The notes below the pieces were generated by a model. It had not been told where the DNA came from. It did no database searches and worked only from the letters and a program-made list of their open reading frames with translations. From Phialocephala subalpina (lineage: Eukaryota > Ascomycota > Leotiomycetes > Helotiales > Mollisiaceae): a DNA stretch of 34,918 nt. Of the stretch, positions 18,772-28,179 are shown piece after piece. The stretch is from contig FJOG01000003.1 in the NCBI GenBank assembly GCA_900073065.1, positions 1,455,939 to 1,490,856 of the forward strand, given 5' to 3'. Each line of letters opens with the position of its first letter. The first letter of the stretch is position 1. A program made the position numbers and the translations under genes.

Positions 18772-18787
18772 TAATATAGTATAGTAT
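18772..18787. repeat. 16-nt direct repeat, left copy
   Basis: TAATATAGTATAGTAT, identical to 19319-19334. The two flank the foldback element; the left copy overlaps the first 3 nt of the inverted repeat and the right copy lies 46 nt beyond the other end. They are too long and too asymmetrically placed for a simple target duplication. Confidence 0.7.
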
Positions 18788-19272
18788 CCCCTCGTCCGGT
18801 GAGACATTGCCAGCGCTAGCAGGAGAGTCTCGCTTAGGCAAGAAAACAGATATTGTGGCTAAAAGTCTTGTAACTAGTCAGTGTACAAGTCGCTATCCAA
18901 AGGCTAATTGCATTCAATAACCAACTGCATTCAATAACCAACTGCATTCAATAGCCAACTGCATTCAATAGCCAACTGCATTCAATAGCCAACTGCATTC
19001 AATAACCAACTGCATTCAATAACCAACTGCATTCAATAACCAACTGCATTCAATAACCAACTGCATTCAATAACCAACTGCATTCAATAACCAACTGCAT
19101 TCAATAACCAACTGCATTCAATAACCAACTGCATTCAATAACCAACTGCAATTTGGTACCCTAAAGCCCTGTAACCCGGCTGTCGTGATTACAAGACTTC
19201 CGCGACCCAGTTTTCTTGCCTAAGCGAGACCCTCCTGCTAGCGCTGGCAATGTCTCACCGGACGAGGGGATA
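18785..19272. mobile_element. Foldback/MITE-like element, 63-nt terminal inverted repeats
   Basis: The ends 18785-18847 and 19210-19272 are inverted copies with a single mismatch in 63 nt (both read TATCCCCTCGTCCGGTGAGA inward). Weaker inverted similarity continues inward (AGTCTTGTAA). The 488-nt element has no coding capacity. TA at the outer edge on both sides fits TA-target insertion as used by Tc1/mariner transposases, which would make it a non-autonomous member. The interior is mostly a 17-nt minisatellite (18910-19147). The near-perfect match of the ends suggests recent activity or gene conversion. Confidence 0.75.
18910..19147. repeat. 17-nt minisatellite, 14 copies
   Basis: Fourteen head-to-tail copies of GCATTCAATAACCAACT. 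Copies 3-5 carry AATAGCC in place of AATAACC and the others are identical. The array fills the centre of the foldback element. The block-like distribution of the variant indicates spread by slippage or unequal exchange. Confidence 0.9.
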
Positions 19273-19318
19273 GCTCCATGTTGCGCCGCCCGTGCCGCCC
19301 ACGCCGTCGGCGTAGCTC

Positions 19319-19334
19319 TAATATAGTATAGTAT
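19319..19334. repeat. 16-nt direct repeat, right copy
   Basis: Identical to 18772-18787. The preceding bases (GCCGTCGGCGTAGCTC) also resemble those before the left copy (GCCGTTTGTATAGTCT), so the duplicated unit may be longer than 16 nt and older than the element's insertion. Confidence 0.65.
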
Positions 19335-20102
19335 GCATAGTTTACTTTGGTTTGTCGCTTAAAAACCTGAACTCGCAAAACTGTATTTCCAACTTTTGAG
19401 TGCTAAGCACGATAATTAGTTCCCCCTCTGCGGCGCATTCGCTTTCACTTAATGCGCCGCAGAGGGAATCGATCCCGCGCAACTACGGAGGTATATTCCG
19501 TAAAGATTGTCTCGCTGCCTTGGTTTTACCACCAATCAAATCAGTTTGCCCGTACAAGGAATCCATTTGGGGTTACATTGTATCAACAATGCAATATTAT
19601 ATAGTATATTCTCTCGGTTTTATTGCTTGTTGCAAAGTATACACAGGGTTGCCAGAGTCAATACCAATAGTCTGGCTTATTGAACTCAATACTCTGTGCC
19701 GTACGCTTGAACCAGAACAAGGCCTACCGCTACAATATCCGGAACCCAGAGATCCTCCCCCAAAGTGTAATTATGATTCTATTTCAGCGAAGATACAGGG
19801 GTTAGAGTATATTTCCCAAAGATAGATGACAGCCCAACCTTAGGAACAGGGAGAATAACCTCCTGGTGACCCTATTGCTCATAAGCCCTTATTCGTATTC
19901 GGATCATATTGGGAAGGAGGCAAGAATTAGACTTTTAATCCCAGCAGGAAAATACGTGTAAGAGCTCTCGTATTTGTATACTTTATATCTGTCAGTATCA
20001 ACTCAGACATCTTGGACTTATTTTTCTGATTGAACTTAACCTTCTTCTATTTGCTCTTGATCGCTGTTTCGTAGACGCCACTCCAGCGTCAACACCACCA
20101 TT
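19335..20102. other. Spacer with one unassigned open frame
   Basis: A plus-strand frame is open from about 19400 to 19825 (141 codons) and includes hydrophobic stretches (YIVSTMQYYIVYSLGFIACC) and a Pro-rich end. It opens with TTG, runs through the 19424-19466 hairpin and resembles nothing I know, so it may be chance or a transposon remnant. The last 250 nt are the probable promoter and leader of the next gene. Confidence 0.3.
19424..19466. repeat. Perfect 16-bp inverted repeat (hairpin)
   Basis: CCCTCTGCGGCGCATT at 19424-19439 and its exact reverse complement at 19451-19466, separated by 11 nt. The stem is GC-rich within AT-rich surroundings. It could be two ends of a collapsed small transposon, or a single-stranded structure. 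Confidence 0.85.
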
Positions 20103-21365
20103 ATGGCGAAAATTCGTTATTCACTTGCAAACTCGCCATCGACATGGTTCCTCATCAGTCTCCTTCTCTGTGTCCTCCTCTTTTATACCCAACAAACTTT
20201 CAGTCCTAAGTTCAGTCTCGAGCCAAATGTTCTTGCCACTAGGAAGTCACCCACTCAACCCACGGCCACCTTTGCCAGTCTCAGGAAGCGGGCAAGCGAC
20301 TACCCATCTGCTGTTGCCTTGGGAAACGAAATGCTCTGTGTTTTCCCTTTGAATGTGGCGGAAGCTCAGATAGCAAATGGGGGCAATTCCCTGGAGGCGG
20401 CGGCGTATCTCCAAACAGACACGCTCTCTACCGCCGAAGGTTGGACCCATTCAACAAAAAGCGGGGACTTTAGCAGCAGCGCAGGTATTTTCTTGGCACA
20501 ATTAGGTGTAGACTCCAGCGCTGTTGAAGAGAGGGTTTGGACCCAAACAACCGGAGGCTTCATCGTACCCGACCCAAATGATGAGCCCCCGAATTTTGGA
20601 GAAGCTGCCACTGGCATCCTCACATCTGCCTCATTCGAAAATGCATTTATACCAAGCGTAGGTGTCATTATCGCCGATAATAACCTCAGTGTCCCCTCCC
20701 GAATGGCGGCGCTGGGTGCACCAGCAGACTGGAGGACTTCATTAGTAGTGACGCACTTCCAACAGGTACGAATGCTCTACTTTTAGGAACCGAGAGGCCG
20801 GTAAACTGATTTTGAGTGGTACTATATAGTTCAGTGACGTTGTATGGCTGCAATGGGTAGGTAACTTCTACTTCTGGTTCCTAATAAGTTCGTTTGACAC
20901 ACACGCTGACATCGAAACTGGTCATAGGTGGCTAGCAATGGAGGGACCGGCGACTTGACGAATGTTAACTACATTATCCGTAACTTTATTATCAACGACG
21001 AAACTTTGGAAATCGTTTGCGAAGCAATATATAATGCTTACGGCGCCACCACCGTAGGAAATAGTGTAAGGAAGCTTCCCTTTATAGAATATTGCTAACA
21101 TCCGACAAACTAGTGGTATGGACGAATAACACTCACTGCTGAGAAAAACCCCGACGAATTTGCAGCCGTACTCGGTAGTCCTAATGGCTCTGGCGTTGGG
21201 TATTTTCTTTTGACGCACAAACAAGCATTGGGCATCAAAGAAACCACCCAAGTCGATATCTATATGAGTGACGGTGAGATCGATATAACATCGGATTTCG
21301 AAACGAGCGCTATTTCTGCTGGTGCCAATGGGCTTGAGTTGGTTTTCACTATCGTCGAGTATTAA
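20103..21365 (+). CDS. Membrane-anchored or secreted protein of unknown function
   Basis: Exons 20103-20765, 20830-20856, 20928-21065 and 21114-21365; 359 residues, all in phase with canonical GT..AG ends and a TGCTAAC branch site in the last intron. The ATG context (CACCATTATGG) is good. Residues 15-32 (TWFLISLLLCVLLFYTQQ) form one hydrophobic segment: a signal anchor or uncleaved signal peptide, with the rest lumenal or outside. No catalytic motif is recognisable. Ordered blocks include ALGNEMLCVFPLNVAEAQIA, FGEAATGILTSASFENAFIP, NYIIRNFIINDETLEIVCEA and GVGYFLLTHKQALGIKETTQ. The second exon is only 27 nt and adds FSDVVWLQW, which restores a smooth hydrophobic helix between QQ and VASNGG; a single 162-nt intron skipping it would also keep frame. 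The neighbouring genes give no functional hint. Confidence 0.7.
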
Positions 21366-21655
21366 CATTATGGAAGACATTGTATCGAAACAGAGACGGG
21401 TTTGCAACATGGATATAACAATACTGCAACAGGTTATAGCCGATTGCCAATACATCTAATCCAGTTTGCAATCAGTTCGAATGCTTAAATTGTCTTAAAA
21501 CGTGATTCTCTTGGGTCTCCTACACTTAGGAGAACGAGAAAGCTTACAACAAGACTTGGGGAAAAAGAGCAAGCTATCTTTCCATAGGACAGCGCTTTGT
21601 GCAGTTGAAGCCCCCTGTCCGATAGTTAGACAAAGGAATTAAAGAGATCGCATTT

Positions 21656-21676
21656 TATATCGCATTAGGCGATATA
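21656..21676. repeat. Short inverted repeat next to the gap
   Basis: TATATCGC, a 5-nt loop, and GCGATATA, 13 nt before the run of N. It might belong to an end of the piggyBac element or be chance; the gap prevents a decision. Confidence 0.35.
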
Positions 21677-21689
21677 AGCACACTACCTA

Positions 21690-22552
21690 NNNNNNNNNNN
21701 NNNNNNNNNNNNNNNNNNNNNNNNNNNNNNNNNNNNNNNNNNNNNNNNNNNNNNNNNNNNNNNNNNNNNNNNNNNNNNNNNNNNNNNNNNNNNNNNNNNN
21801 NNNNNNNNNNNNNNNNNNNNNNNNNNNNNNNNNNNNNNNNNNNNNNNNNNNNNNNNNNNNNNNNNNNNNNNNNNNNNNNNNNNNNNNNNNNNNNNNNNNN
21901 NNNNNNNNNNNNNNNNNNNNNNNNNNNNNNNNNNNNNNNNNNNNNNNNNNNNNNNNNNNNNNNNNNNNNNNNNNNNNNNNNNNNNNNNNNNNNNNNNNNN
22001 NNNNNNNNNNNNNNNNNNNNNNNNNNNNNNNNNNNNNNNNNNNNNNNNNNNNNNNNNNNNNNNNNNNNNNNNNNNNNNNNNNNNNNNNNNNNNNNNNNNN
22101 NNNNNNNNNNNNNNNNNNNNNNNNNNNNNNNNNNNNNNNNNNNNNNNNNNNNNNNNNNNNNNNNNNNNNNNNNNNNNNNNNNNNNNNNNNNNNNNNNNNN
22201 NNNNNNNNNNNNNNNNNNNNNNNNNNNNNNNNNNNNNNNNNNNNNNNNNNNNNNNNNNNNNNNNNNNNNNNNNNNNNNNNNNNNNNNNNNNNNNNNNNNN
22301 NNNNNNNNNNNNNNNNNNNNNNNNNNNNNNNNNNNNNNNNNNNNNNNNNNNNNNNNNNNNNNNNNNNNNNNNNNNNNNNNNNNNNNNNNNNNNNNNNNNN
22401 NNNNNNNNNNNNNNNNNNNNNNNNNNNNNNNNNNNNNNNNNNNNNNNNNNNNNNNNNNNNNNNNNNNNNNNNNNNNNNNNNNNNNNNNNNNNNNNNNNNN
22501 NNNNNNNNNNNNNNNNNNNNNNNNNNNNNNNNNNNNNNNNNNNNNNNNNNNN
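21690..22552. other. Assembly gap (863 N)
   Basis: Bases are unknown. The gap hides the 3' end of the piggyBac transposase gene and one element end. An open frame running through it is an artefact. Confidence 0.99.
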
Positions 22553-24130
22553 CAGTCTGGCCTGTCTAACCCAGAAGTAGAAGACCTTCTCCTCTTCTTA
22601 GAAGACCTCCCAATCTCGAAGCATTTATCAATAATGGCTTGTCTGAATGCTTTATGGACGGTGAACTTCGAGTCATCTTCTACAGGAGAATGGAGACTCA
22701 AGAGATAGGCATTAACTAGAGCAGTCTCTAGAAGCCATGTGATCAAAGAGTGATGCCCTCCTCTTCTATGAGACCTCTGCAGAGTGTACTCAGCCTTTAG
22801 TTTATTTCCTTGGTCTACTGCTCCCATCTTATGATTGTACTTATCGTCGAGAGAAGGGATCTCAAGGATAGCTGTAGGCTTATCTCCAAAGGGTACTCTA
22901 ACTATCTTTGCAGAAGTAGATGTTTCTGAAGGCCGTTTACGTCGAGATTCCACCATTTCCAACATCCCATGCACATTAGTCATGAAAAGGACTAAAGCAT
23001 TGTCTTTCCATGCTATGAACATTATCTTCCCATCTTGAGAAGGTTCATGATAGAGAGTGCCCCAAGGGATAGTGTCTTTCTTTGAATCTTTGGCCTTCTT
23101 TTCACAGAAGTCTTCAAGGATGCCAGATTTTGTTGAAGCAGTGCCAATGATCCCTACCCCTCTCTCTCTCATATACGTCAAAAGCTTGACATTAGTGAAG
23201 AGATTGTCCAAGTAAAGGATATACCCAGCGTGAGGGACTTGTTCCATAAGATATGCAACTACTGCAGAAGAGTTGTTCTCGCCTAGAGCTTTGGGTTGAG
23301 GGACTTTCCAAGGTCCTAATCTCCCACGTGATCCATTGTCCTTGATCTTGCCTTTTCTGTGAAAACACCAAGTCAAGAAGTATCCTTTTTGTGCAAGGAT
23401 CCAGATCTTGTATCCTTCTTCAATGGGCTTCCCTTTGATCACAAGTGTATCATAAGATCTGCCCTCAAATGGTGACATTCCCTCGTCAATTGCAACATCC
23501 CTTCCAGGTGTCCAAAGCTTAAGACTGGTCTCGCGAATGTGAGCATTCAAAGGCTCGAGCTAGAATATCAATTAGCATGTATTCCAGCTGTCCCACACAT
23601 AGAAATACAATGCATACTCTATCAAAGACTGCACCAAACTCGGCATTTGGATCAGGGTCTGCTACTCTCATTCTAGTGTGAATTGCTAGAAATCTATCCT
23701 TTGCCATAACGTCTGAGAGATTATAGTGAGGCTTGTTTTGCCCTGTAGCCCAGTATTCTCTCATATCTGATTGGATATTTAAGCCCATATAAATTCTGAT
23801 GCCAATATAAACGTAAATGTCCTCGCAAGTCACGGGTTTCCACCTTTTAAGTCGAGAATAAGGAGCCAGATCTTCCATATCTTCTTGTGCAACTTTCTCA
23901 TTTGTATTATTAACAATCTGACAAATGATCTCTGTTGGGATAAATAATCTAAAGATCTCCCAAGCATTTAATGGGGATATAGAAGAAGGGAGGTTGATTT
24001 TAGGCTGAAAATCGGGAAGTTTCATGCCATAAAACTTTGCACCGGTCTTTGTGGCAGGAGGTAAGTCAGGGCGGAATGTAGCAGGGTCAGAGGAATCAGA
24101 AACGACGTTTTTCATGCGTTTTGGGCCCAT
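22553..24130 (-). CDS. piggyBac-type transposase, 3' end lost in gap
   Basis: piggyBac transposases are DDE/D enzymes that cut and paste elements into TTAA. Exon 1 is 23618-24130, the intron 23560-23617 (GTATGC..TCTAG, 58 nt) and exon 2 runs from 23559 to the gap edge; no stop or frameshift is seen in about 506 codons. N-terminal part: LNAWEIFRLFIPTEIICQIV and EDIYVYIGIRIYMGL. Catalytic aspartates lie in DVAIDEGMSPFEGRSYD (first), GYILYLDNLFTNVKLL (second) and KMGAVDQGNKLK (third). A basic stretch SSKKRRRSSTSG follows near the gap; the usual Cys-rich C-terminal domain would fall inside it. The start Met is followed by a short basic N-terminus. The frame looks functional, so this could be an active or recently active element. 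I could not find matching TTAA-flanked ends. Confidence 0.9.
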
Positions 24131-24440
24131 TTTGAGTGCAAAAGAGTGTAGAATAAGGCATTGTTTTCCTGTTTGTTGACATCTTGATGTTTTGGTGTTC
24201 TTGCCTACACGTGATAAAATGGTCTGTGCGCACGCTAAAACTCACTTCAGCACTTGAACGGATAGTGGGTGAGCGTGGTGGGGTACTGTAAGGTATTTCT
24301 AATAGGTGGATTATTTTATTATGTCGCGCGGCCCTAAAAAAAGTGGAGATGCGGAGTATTTCAGCCTACCTTGCACTTGCGATTCCATTTTATCTAATCT
24401 CTTCATTTCTGGGCCATTACTGAAAACATCAACTCAGAAA

Positions 24441-25730
24441 ATGAATCTCCATCTGCTCCCACCAGAGATCCTCCTCCATATCATCACTCGCCTACCCGAC
24501 CTTGATACTCTCTATAACATCCTGAGGGCATCATCTCGCTCATGGCGCCTTTTCAACGAGCAAGGGCTCGCTATCATCGAGGCAATCCTCTCTAACGACT
24601 CCCTCCTCCCGCAACAGATCAAAGAACTCCTCCGCGCCTTGATCCTCGCACGATCCTCAGCATTCCCCTTCCAAGCCCTCAACGATTTTCAACAAAAGTT
24701 CCTACAAGGCATCCTAGCAGGACCTAATCGTAAGAACCCCCCCAAATTTATGACCCTCGGCCCCAAGAACCTGGCTCTTGCCGAACCGTCAGCCGTTGTG
24801 TTCCGCTCCATCATCTCGACCGCACGCCACATCTCCCTCCTCACGTATGCGTGTTTGAATGCGTATCTCTCGCGGGTACGGGACCCGTCAGTCGTCACAC
24901 TGCATTGCCACGAGAAAGGATCTCGACACGCCCATATGCATGGCTACGGCCCAAAGAGCATCAGAAATCTGGAGCGCGAATGCGTCGGCACGCTGGTAGA
25001 GATGCGTGACGCGGGTCCGCCTAGTTGGGTCGAGGAGATGAGAGTTAGGAGAGCACTGTGGTTTATACAGCTCGTAGGCGATGTCCGGCAATTGGCTCTA
25101 GACAATGCACTGGCTTGGTCGCAAGAGGATATCCAGAGGTTGAGTAGCATTGAGCCGGAGGACTTGACGATGATCGAGGGATTTCCCTTGGACCAAGGGG
25201 CGCTTGAGGAGGTGAGGACTGTCACGGAGTATCTGAGAGACCTAAGGAAAGGAGATGTTAAAGAGGGCCCGTTCTATAGACTACCCAGGCCACCAACATA
25301 TATCGGGAGTGAGGTGTGGACGACTCAGCATCCGGAAGAGTGTCTTATGACTTGGGGCGGTGTTGGCTTTATGTATGATTACGGGAATGGAAGGATTCTG
25401 ATCGATCCTACACCAGAGATACGAGAGCGTTATCAAAATCGAGAGCCTTCTGATGGTCATATTTGGCAACAGACACGAGGCGATTTGGCCAGGGAGGCAC
25501 CGGGAGTGTTTTTCTTTGTGCGTCAGCTCTCAAGATCGAATGATAACTCGAGATTCAAGTTCGATTCGTTCCGCCGGCTGGGATTCGGGATCTGGGATCA
25601 GAAAAGACTGCATTTCTTGGGTCTTGATAATGGGGTACATGAGCCTCATCAAAGGCCGGAATTTTACAGGTTTGCATGGAAGAGTCTTCTTTCTGCTGAG
25701 GAAATTACCAGCTCAAAATTGAGTACTTGA
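24441..25730 (+). CDS. F-box protein
   Basis: F-box proteins usually recruit substrates to SCF ubiquitin ligases through Skp1. The F-box lies at the N-terminus: MNLHLLPPEILLHIITRLPD and LDTLYNILRASSRSWRLF (residues 1-40), matching the LPPE(I/L) start and the helical core. The rest (429 residues in one exon from ATG 24441) has no LRR, WD40 or Kelch repeat that I can see, as in many fungal F-box proteins with undefined substrate regions. In-frame ATG 24321 would add 40 residues of no clear merit, so I prefer 24441, where the F-box starts at once. There are no introns and no lesions. It starts about 310 nt from the divergent piggyBac transposase, so the two could share upstream DNA. Confidence 0.75.
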   Translation: MNLHLLPPEILLHIITRLPDLDTLYNILRASSRSWRLFNEQGLAIIEAILSNDSLLPQQIKELLRALILARSSAFPFQALNDFQQKFLQGILAGPNRKNPPKFMTLGPKNLALAEPSAVVFRSIISTARHISLLTYACLNAYLSRVRDPSVVTLHCHEKGSRHAHMHGYGPKSIRNLERECVGTLVEMRDAGPPSWVEEMRVRRALWFIQLVGDVRQLALDNALAWSQEDIQRLSSIEPEDLTMIEGFPLDQGALEEVRTVTEYLRDLRKGDVKEGPFYRLPRPPTYIGSEVWTTQHPEECLMTWGGVGFMYDYGNGRILIDPTPEIRERYQNREPSDGHIWQQTRGDLAREAPGVFFFVRQLSRSNDNSRFKFDSFRRLGFGIWDQKRLHFLGLDNGVHEPHQRPEFYRFAWKSLLSAEEITSSKLST

Positions 25731-25899
25731 GCCACGGAGAGGATATTGAAACTCTCTTCAATGCTGAACTGCGGTTCACGCATGAATGCCGGGTTCTTGG
25801 CAGTCTTCATATCATAGCTCATCACATTTTCAAACGGGAGGTTCTAATGTATGAATGTAGAAGGTTTCTCGTTCAAAACCCAATTCTCCTACCGCTATC
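25731..25899. other. Short spacer between F-box and small basic protein genes
   Basis: No feature is recognised in this 169-nt spacer. It must hold the end of the F-box transcript and the promoter of the next gene. Confidence 0.3.
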
Positions 25900-26337
25900 A
25901 TGGCATCTTCAGCAGATATTGTGGCCTCGATGAGGAGTCTGGATCTTAACCCCTCTCCATATCCTTCCAACCCGAAGACCAAGACCACCAATTCTCAACC
26001 CAAACCCAAACCGCAGCCTGCCAAAACAAACCCGATCAATGCCCCCGAAAGGCCTTCAGGATCTCAATCGTCAAAGTCCCAACCGCCGAAATCTCAAGCG
26101 GAGCGTCCAACATTGTATACTCCTTTAGGGCCTCCACCCAAAGTCATCGATAAAGTAGATGGGGGAAAGACGTATCAGTTTCAGGTGAGAGCTGAGCCTG
26201 GTGCTGTTCCTGCGTCGCCCAAGAAGATTAGGAGAAGTCCACGAAACCGTACCAAGAGATCGAAGTCGACTCCCATTGCAACTCAGGCAGTACCCAGTGT
26301 GACTCCCTTGTCGAGCCAGAGGTATTCGAGGAGCTAA
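25900..26337 (+). CDS. Small basic Pro/Ser/Lys-rich protein, unknown
   Basis: A 145-residue single-exon frame from ATG 25900 (CTATCATGG). It starts MASSADIVASMRSLDLNPSP, continues with Pro/Lys/Ser-rich disordered sequence, has one more ordered stretch (LYTPLGPPPKVIDKVDGGKT YQFQV) and ends in basic clusters (KKIRRSPRNRTKRSKSTP) that could act as a nuclear signal. No domain is recognised. It follows the F-box gene by 169 nt on the same strand. The start is the only ATG before the ordered part, so I keep it. Confidence 0.5.
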   Translation: MASSADIVASMRSLDLNPSPYPSNPKTKTTNSQPKPKPQPAKTNPINAPERPSGSQSSKSQPPKSQAERPTLYTPLGPPPKVIDKVDGGKTYQFQVRAEPGAVPASPKKIRRSPRNRTKRSKSTPIATQAVPSVTPLSSQRYSRS

Positions 26338-26634
26338 GCTTGCCCTTTCTTGCGAGCTTTTGCGTTGCGTAACCTTCCAATCCTAGTGCGTTTCGAGCGC
26401 CACTTATTCTTTGGATTGGCTGAGTGGTTCATCTGAGGACAGGCGGTTGCCAGGAGCAAAGAATCGATGTCAATTCTGAATATCCAAGTAAGGGTGGCTA
26501 TCTTGCGCCTAACCAAGTCCAAATGCGGCAATGCCAGATATATCCAAAATACATTTGCGCCTCCTTTTCATGTCCACCCAAAAGCTATATTTGCCGGCAA
26601 ATCCGCTGAACAGCCTAGCGAGTGTAGGCTGTGC

Positions 26635-27006
26635 TTACTTCTTCTTAGGGGTGTCAAGATGGATGGTTTCGATCTTATTGCCATCTGCATCATATGCGAC
26701 AGCAGTGATGTGGTCTTTCGGGTCCCCAGCGCTTTTGTGATCGCCCTCACTATAATCATCGTTAGACGGAAGCCCAAAGAGTGAGGGTGTTTAAACAGTA
26801 CACACCGGGAAATGAGCTTCTTGGTCTTTGGAGGTAAGGGCTTCGTGCTCTTTTCAACTGCTTCCTTGAGAGCAGGACTATGAGCCACAGCTACATCCGA
26901 GGGTCTCGTCCATTCCGTCGTTTCTGTTGCAACTTCGCAGGCGATCTCAACGCCAAATTTGACGATCACCAACTGGAATGGCCTTTTTGATCACGTTGCC
27001 GGACAT
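26635..27006 (-). CDS. Small three-exon protein (89 residues), unknown
   Basis: Without splicing the frame is broken, but two short introns give a clean chain: exon 1 26970-27006, intron 26924-26969 (GTGATC..CAACAG, 46 nt), exon 2 26806-26923, intron 26750-26805 (GTGTGT..TTATAG, 56 nt), exon 3 26635-26749. The product begins MSGNVIKKAIPVETTEW, has a Lys/Pro-rich middle (KSTKPLPPKTKKLI) and ends DGNKIETIHLDTPKKK. It is hydrophilic, with no signal or membrane segment. I do not recognise it. A surplus-base explanation for the 5' frame is possible but needless given the intron. Confidence 0.55.
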
Positions 27007-27179
27007 CTTGATTTGTGATGAGGTGGTGGGGACTGAAAAGTGTAATATTGTTGAGAGGAGGATGGAAAAGGTAGACAAAATGCGAAGGATTCAAAGCGCA
27101 GCTTGTGAGGGATGTGTGATGTCCGAATGAGAAGATGAAAGTGACTGTTTTCTGGTACAAGTTATACCTTCACATTCCC

Positions 27180-27602
27180 CTCGAAGGGCCAAAATTCCAA
27201 ATTGAATATGCGCTCTCTGTCGGCATTGCCAACGTTTGAGAACACGAGCGCTTTCCCGAGCTAGCTGCTGTTGGACCAGTAAATGTCGTCCTTTGCCATT
27301 TAATGAAATAGTAATCCAGAGAATCGTTCGAATGTGATCAATCTTACGTACAAAACCAACACCGAGTTGTTGGTGATGGCCGCGTCCGACCCACATAGAG
27401 GCGGAGCAAAATTTGCAAAGCGTGTCGCTTGGGTTAGGTGGACAGTCATTGTCAAGCGCTGTAGAATGTATCCAATAGAGATTATATGTAGCATGTAGTC
27501 GGTGGCTATCTTGGGAATCTTCAGCCAAATTGTTAGTGTTGGTGTTTGAAAGATACCAGCTACCTTGTTCGCCTGGCCCTTGGCGCTATCCTGAATTGTC
27601 AC
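27180..27602 (-). pseudogene. Possible exon remnants, unknown
   Basis: From ATG 27602 a short exon (MTIQDSAKGQANK) ends in GTAGCT; an AG about 45 nt later leads into two competing frames, one with LTQATRFANFAPPLCGSDAA (about 27345-27500), the other with CPPNPSDTLCKFCSASMWVG. Donor-like GTAAGA follows at about 27346. I could not connect a full gene or name a family. It begins 7 nt downstream of the NTPase fragment's stop on the same strand. Confidence 0.25.
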
Positions 27603-27608
27603 ACGTGA

Positions 27609-28163
27609 TCAGTCTTCACGAAGCTTTTCGGCATCAATGAGCGTCTGCACTTGCTGCGGAGTGGCCCAAGGCAGCGTCTCAGGAGCTGCAGGTGCGCCTT
27701 CTATTCTCGACCTCGACATATCCCAAGCAGCCTGTGCAGGTTGAATATTGCTCTCGATCCATGGCAACCCTTGGAGTGCAGGAGCAGATGCCTCGATTGA
27801 TGCCTTCGCCTTCAACACCTCCTCAAAGAACGCCTGCTCAGACACAGGACCACTGTGTACGTTCCCCGCGCGTAACGAGACACGTTGATGTCGTGGAATC
27901 TCATGCACGATTTCTGTGCTTCTGTTTGCACTCGTCATCAGCACCTTGAAAGTTGGACCTGCTTGGCTCTCGTCGCTAGCTATTGATTGGAGTATATGAA
28001 CGACTGATCGCAAGTCTTCGGTAGAGTTATTCATCCTTGTTTCGTACTCGGAAAGGCCGTCAATGATGCAGAATACAAGTGCTCCTCTGGGAATCTGCTG
28101 GACAAGCCGCTTAAACATTGAATTTTCACCACGCTCTATGCCAGCAGAAGGAGACTGTACCAT
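27609..28163 (-). pseudogene. Fragment of an NTPase-like (STAND-type) protein
   Basis: A 184-codon frame from ATG 28163. It contains GALVFCIIDGLSEYET, which looks like a Walker B strand (four hydrophobic residues then D), followed by DLRSVVHILQSIASDE and PTFKVLMTSANRSTEI, the order seen after Walker B in fungal P-loop NTPases of the NACHT/ankyrin type (strand ending in T.R-like arginine). No Walker A lies upstream: 16 nt before its ATG stands the stop of the preceding NACHT gene. The C-terminus is Pro/Ala-rich and ends at TGA 27609. I read it as the middle of a second, related NTPase gene left beside the first. Confidence 0.5.
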
Positions 28164-28179
28164 ACCGTCCGATGTCTGA

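Noticed and set aside
18598..18807. 69-codon frame at the edge of the AT block and foldback end
   Set aside because: It crosses an inverted repeat and AT-only DNA and has no protein-like order.
18910..19147. CRISPR-like array
   Set aside because: The units are contiguous 17-nt copies without unique spacers, in a eukaryote-like context; it is a minisatellite.
21655..22552. Open frame of the transposase continuing through the gap to 21655
   Set aside because: The bases are N; the continuation to the left flank is an artefact of translating unknown bases.
26924..26985. Frameshift in the small 89-residue gene
   Set aside because: At first a surplus base seemed needed, but a 46-nt intron with GT..CAACAG restores phase, so the gene is likely intact.
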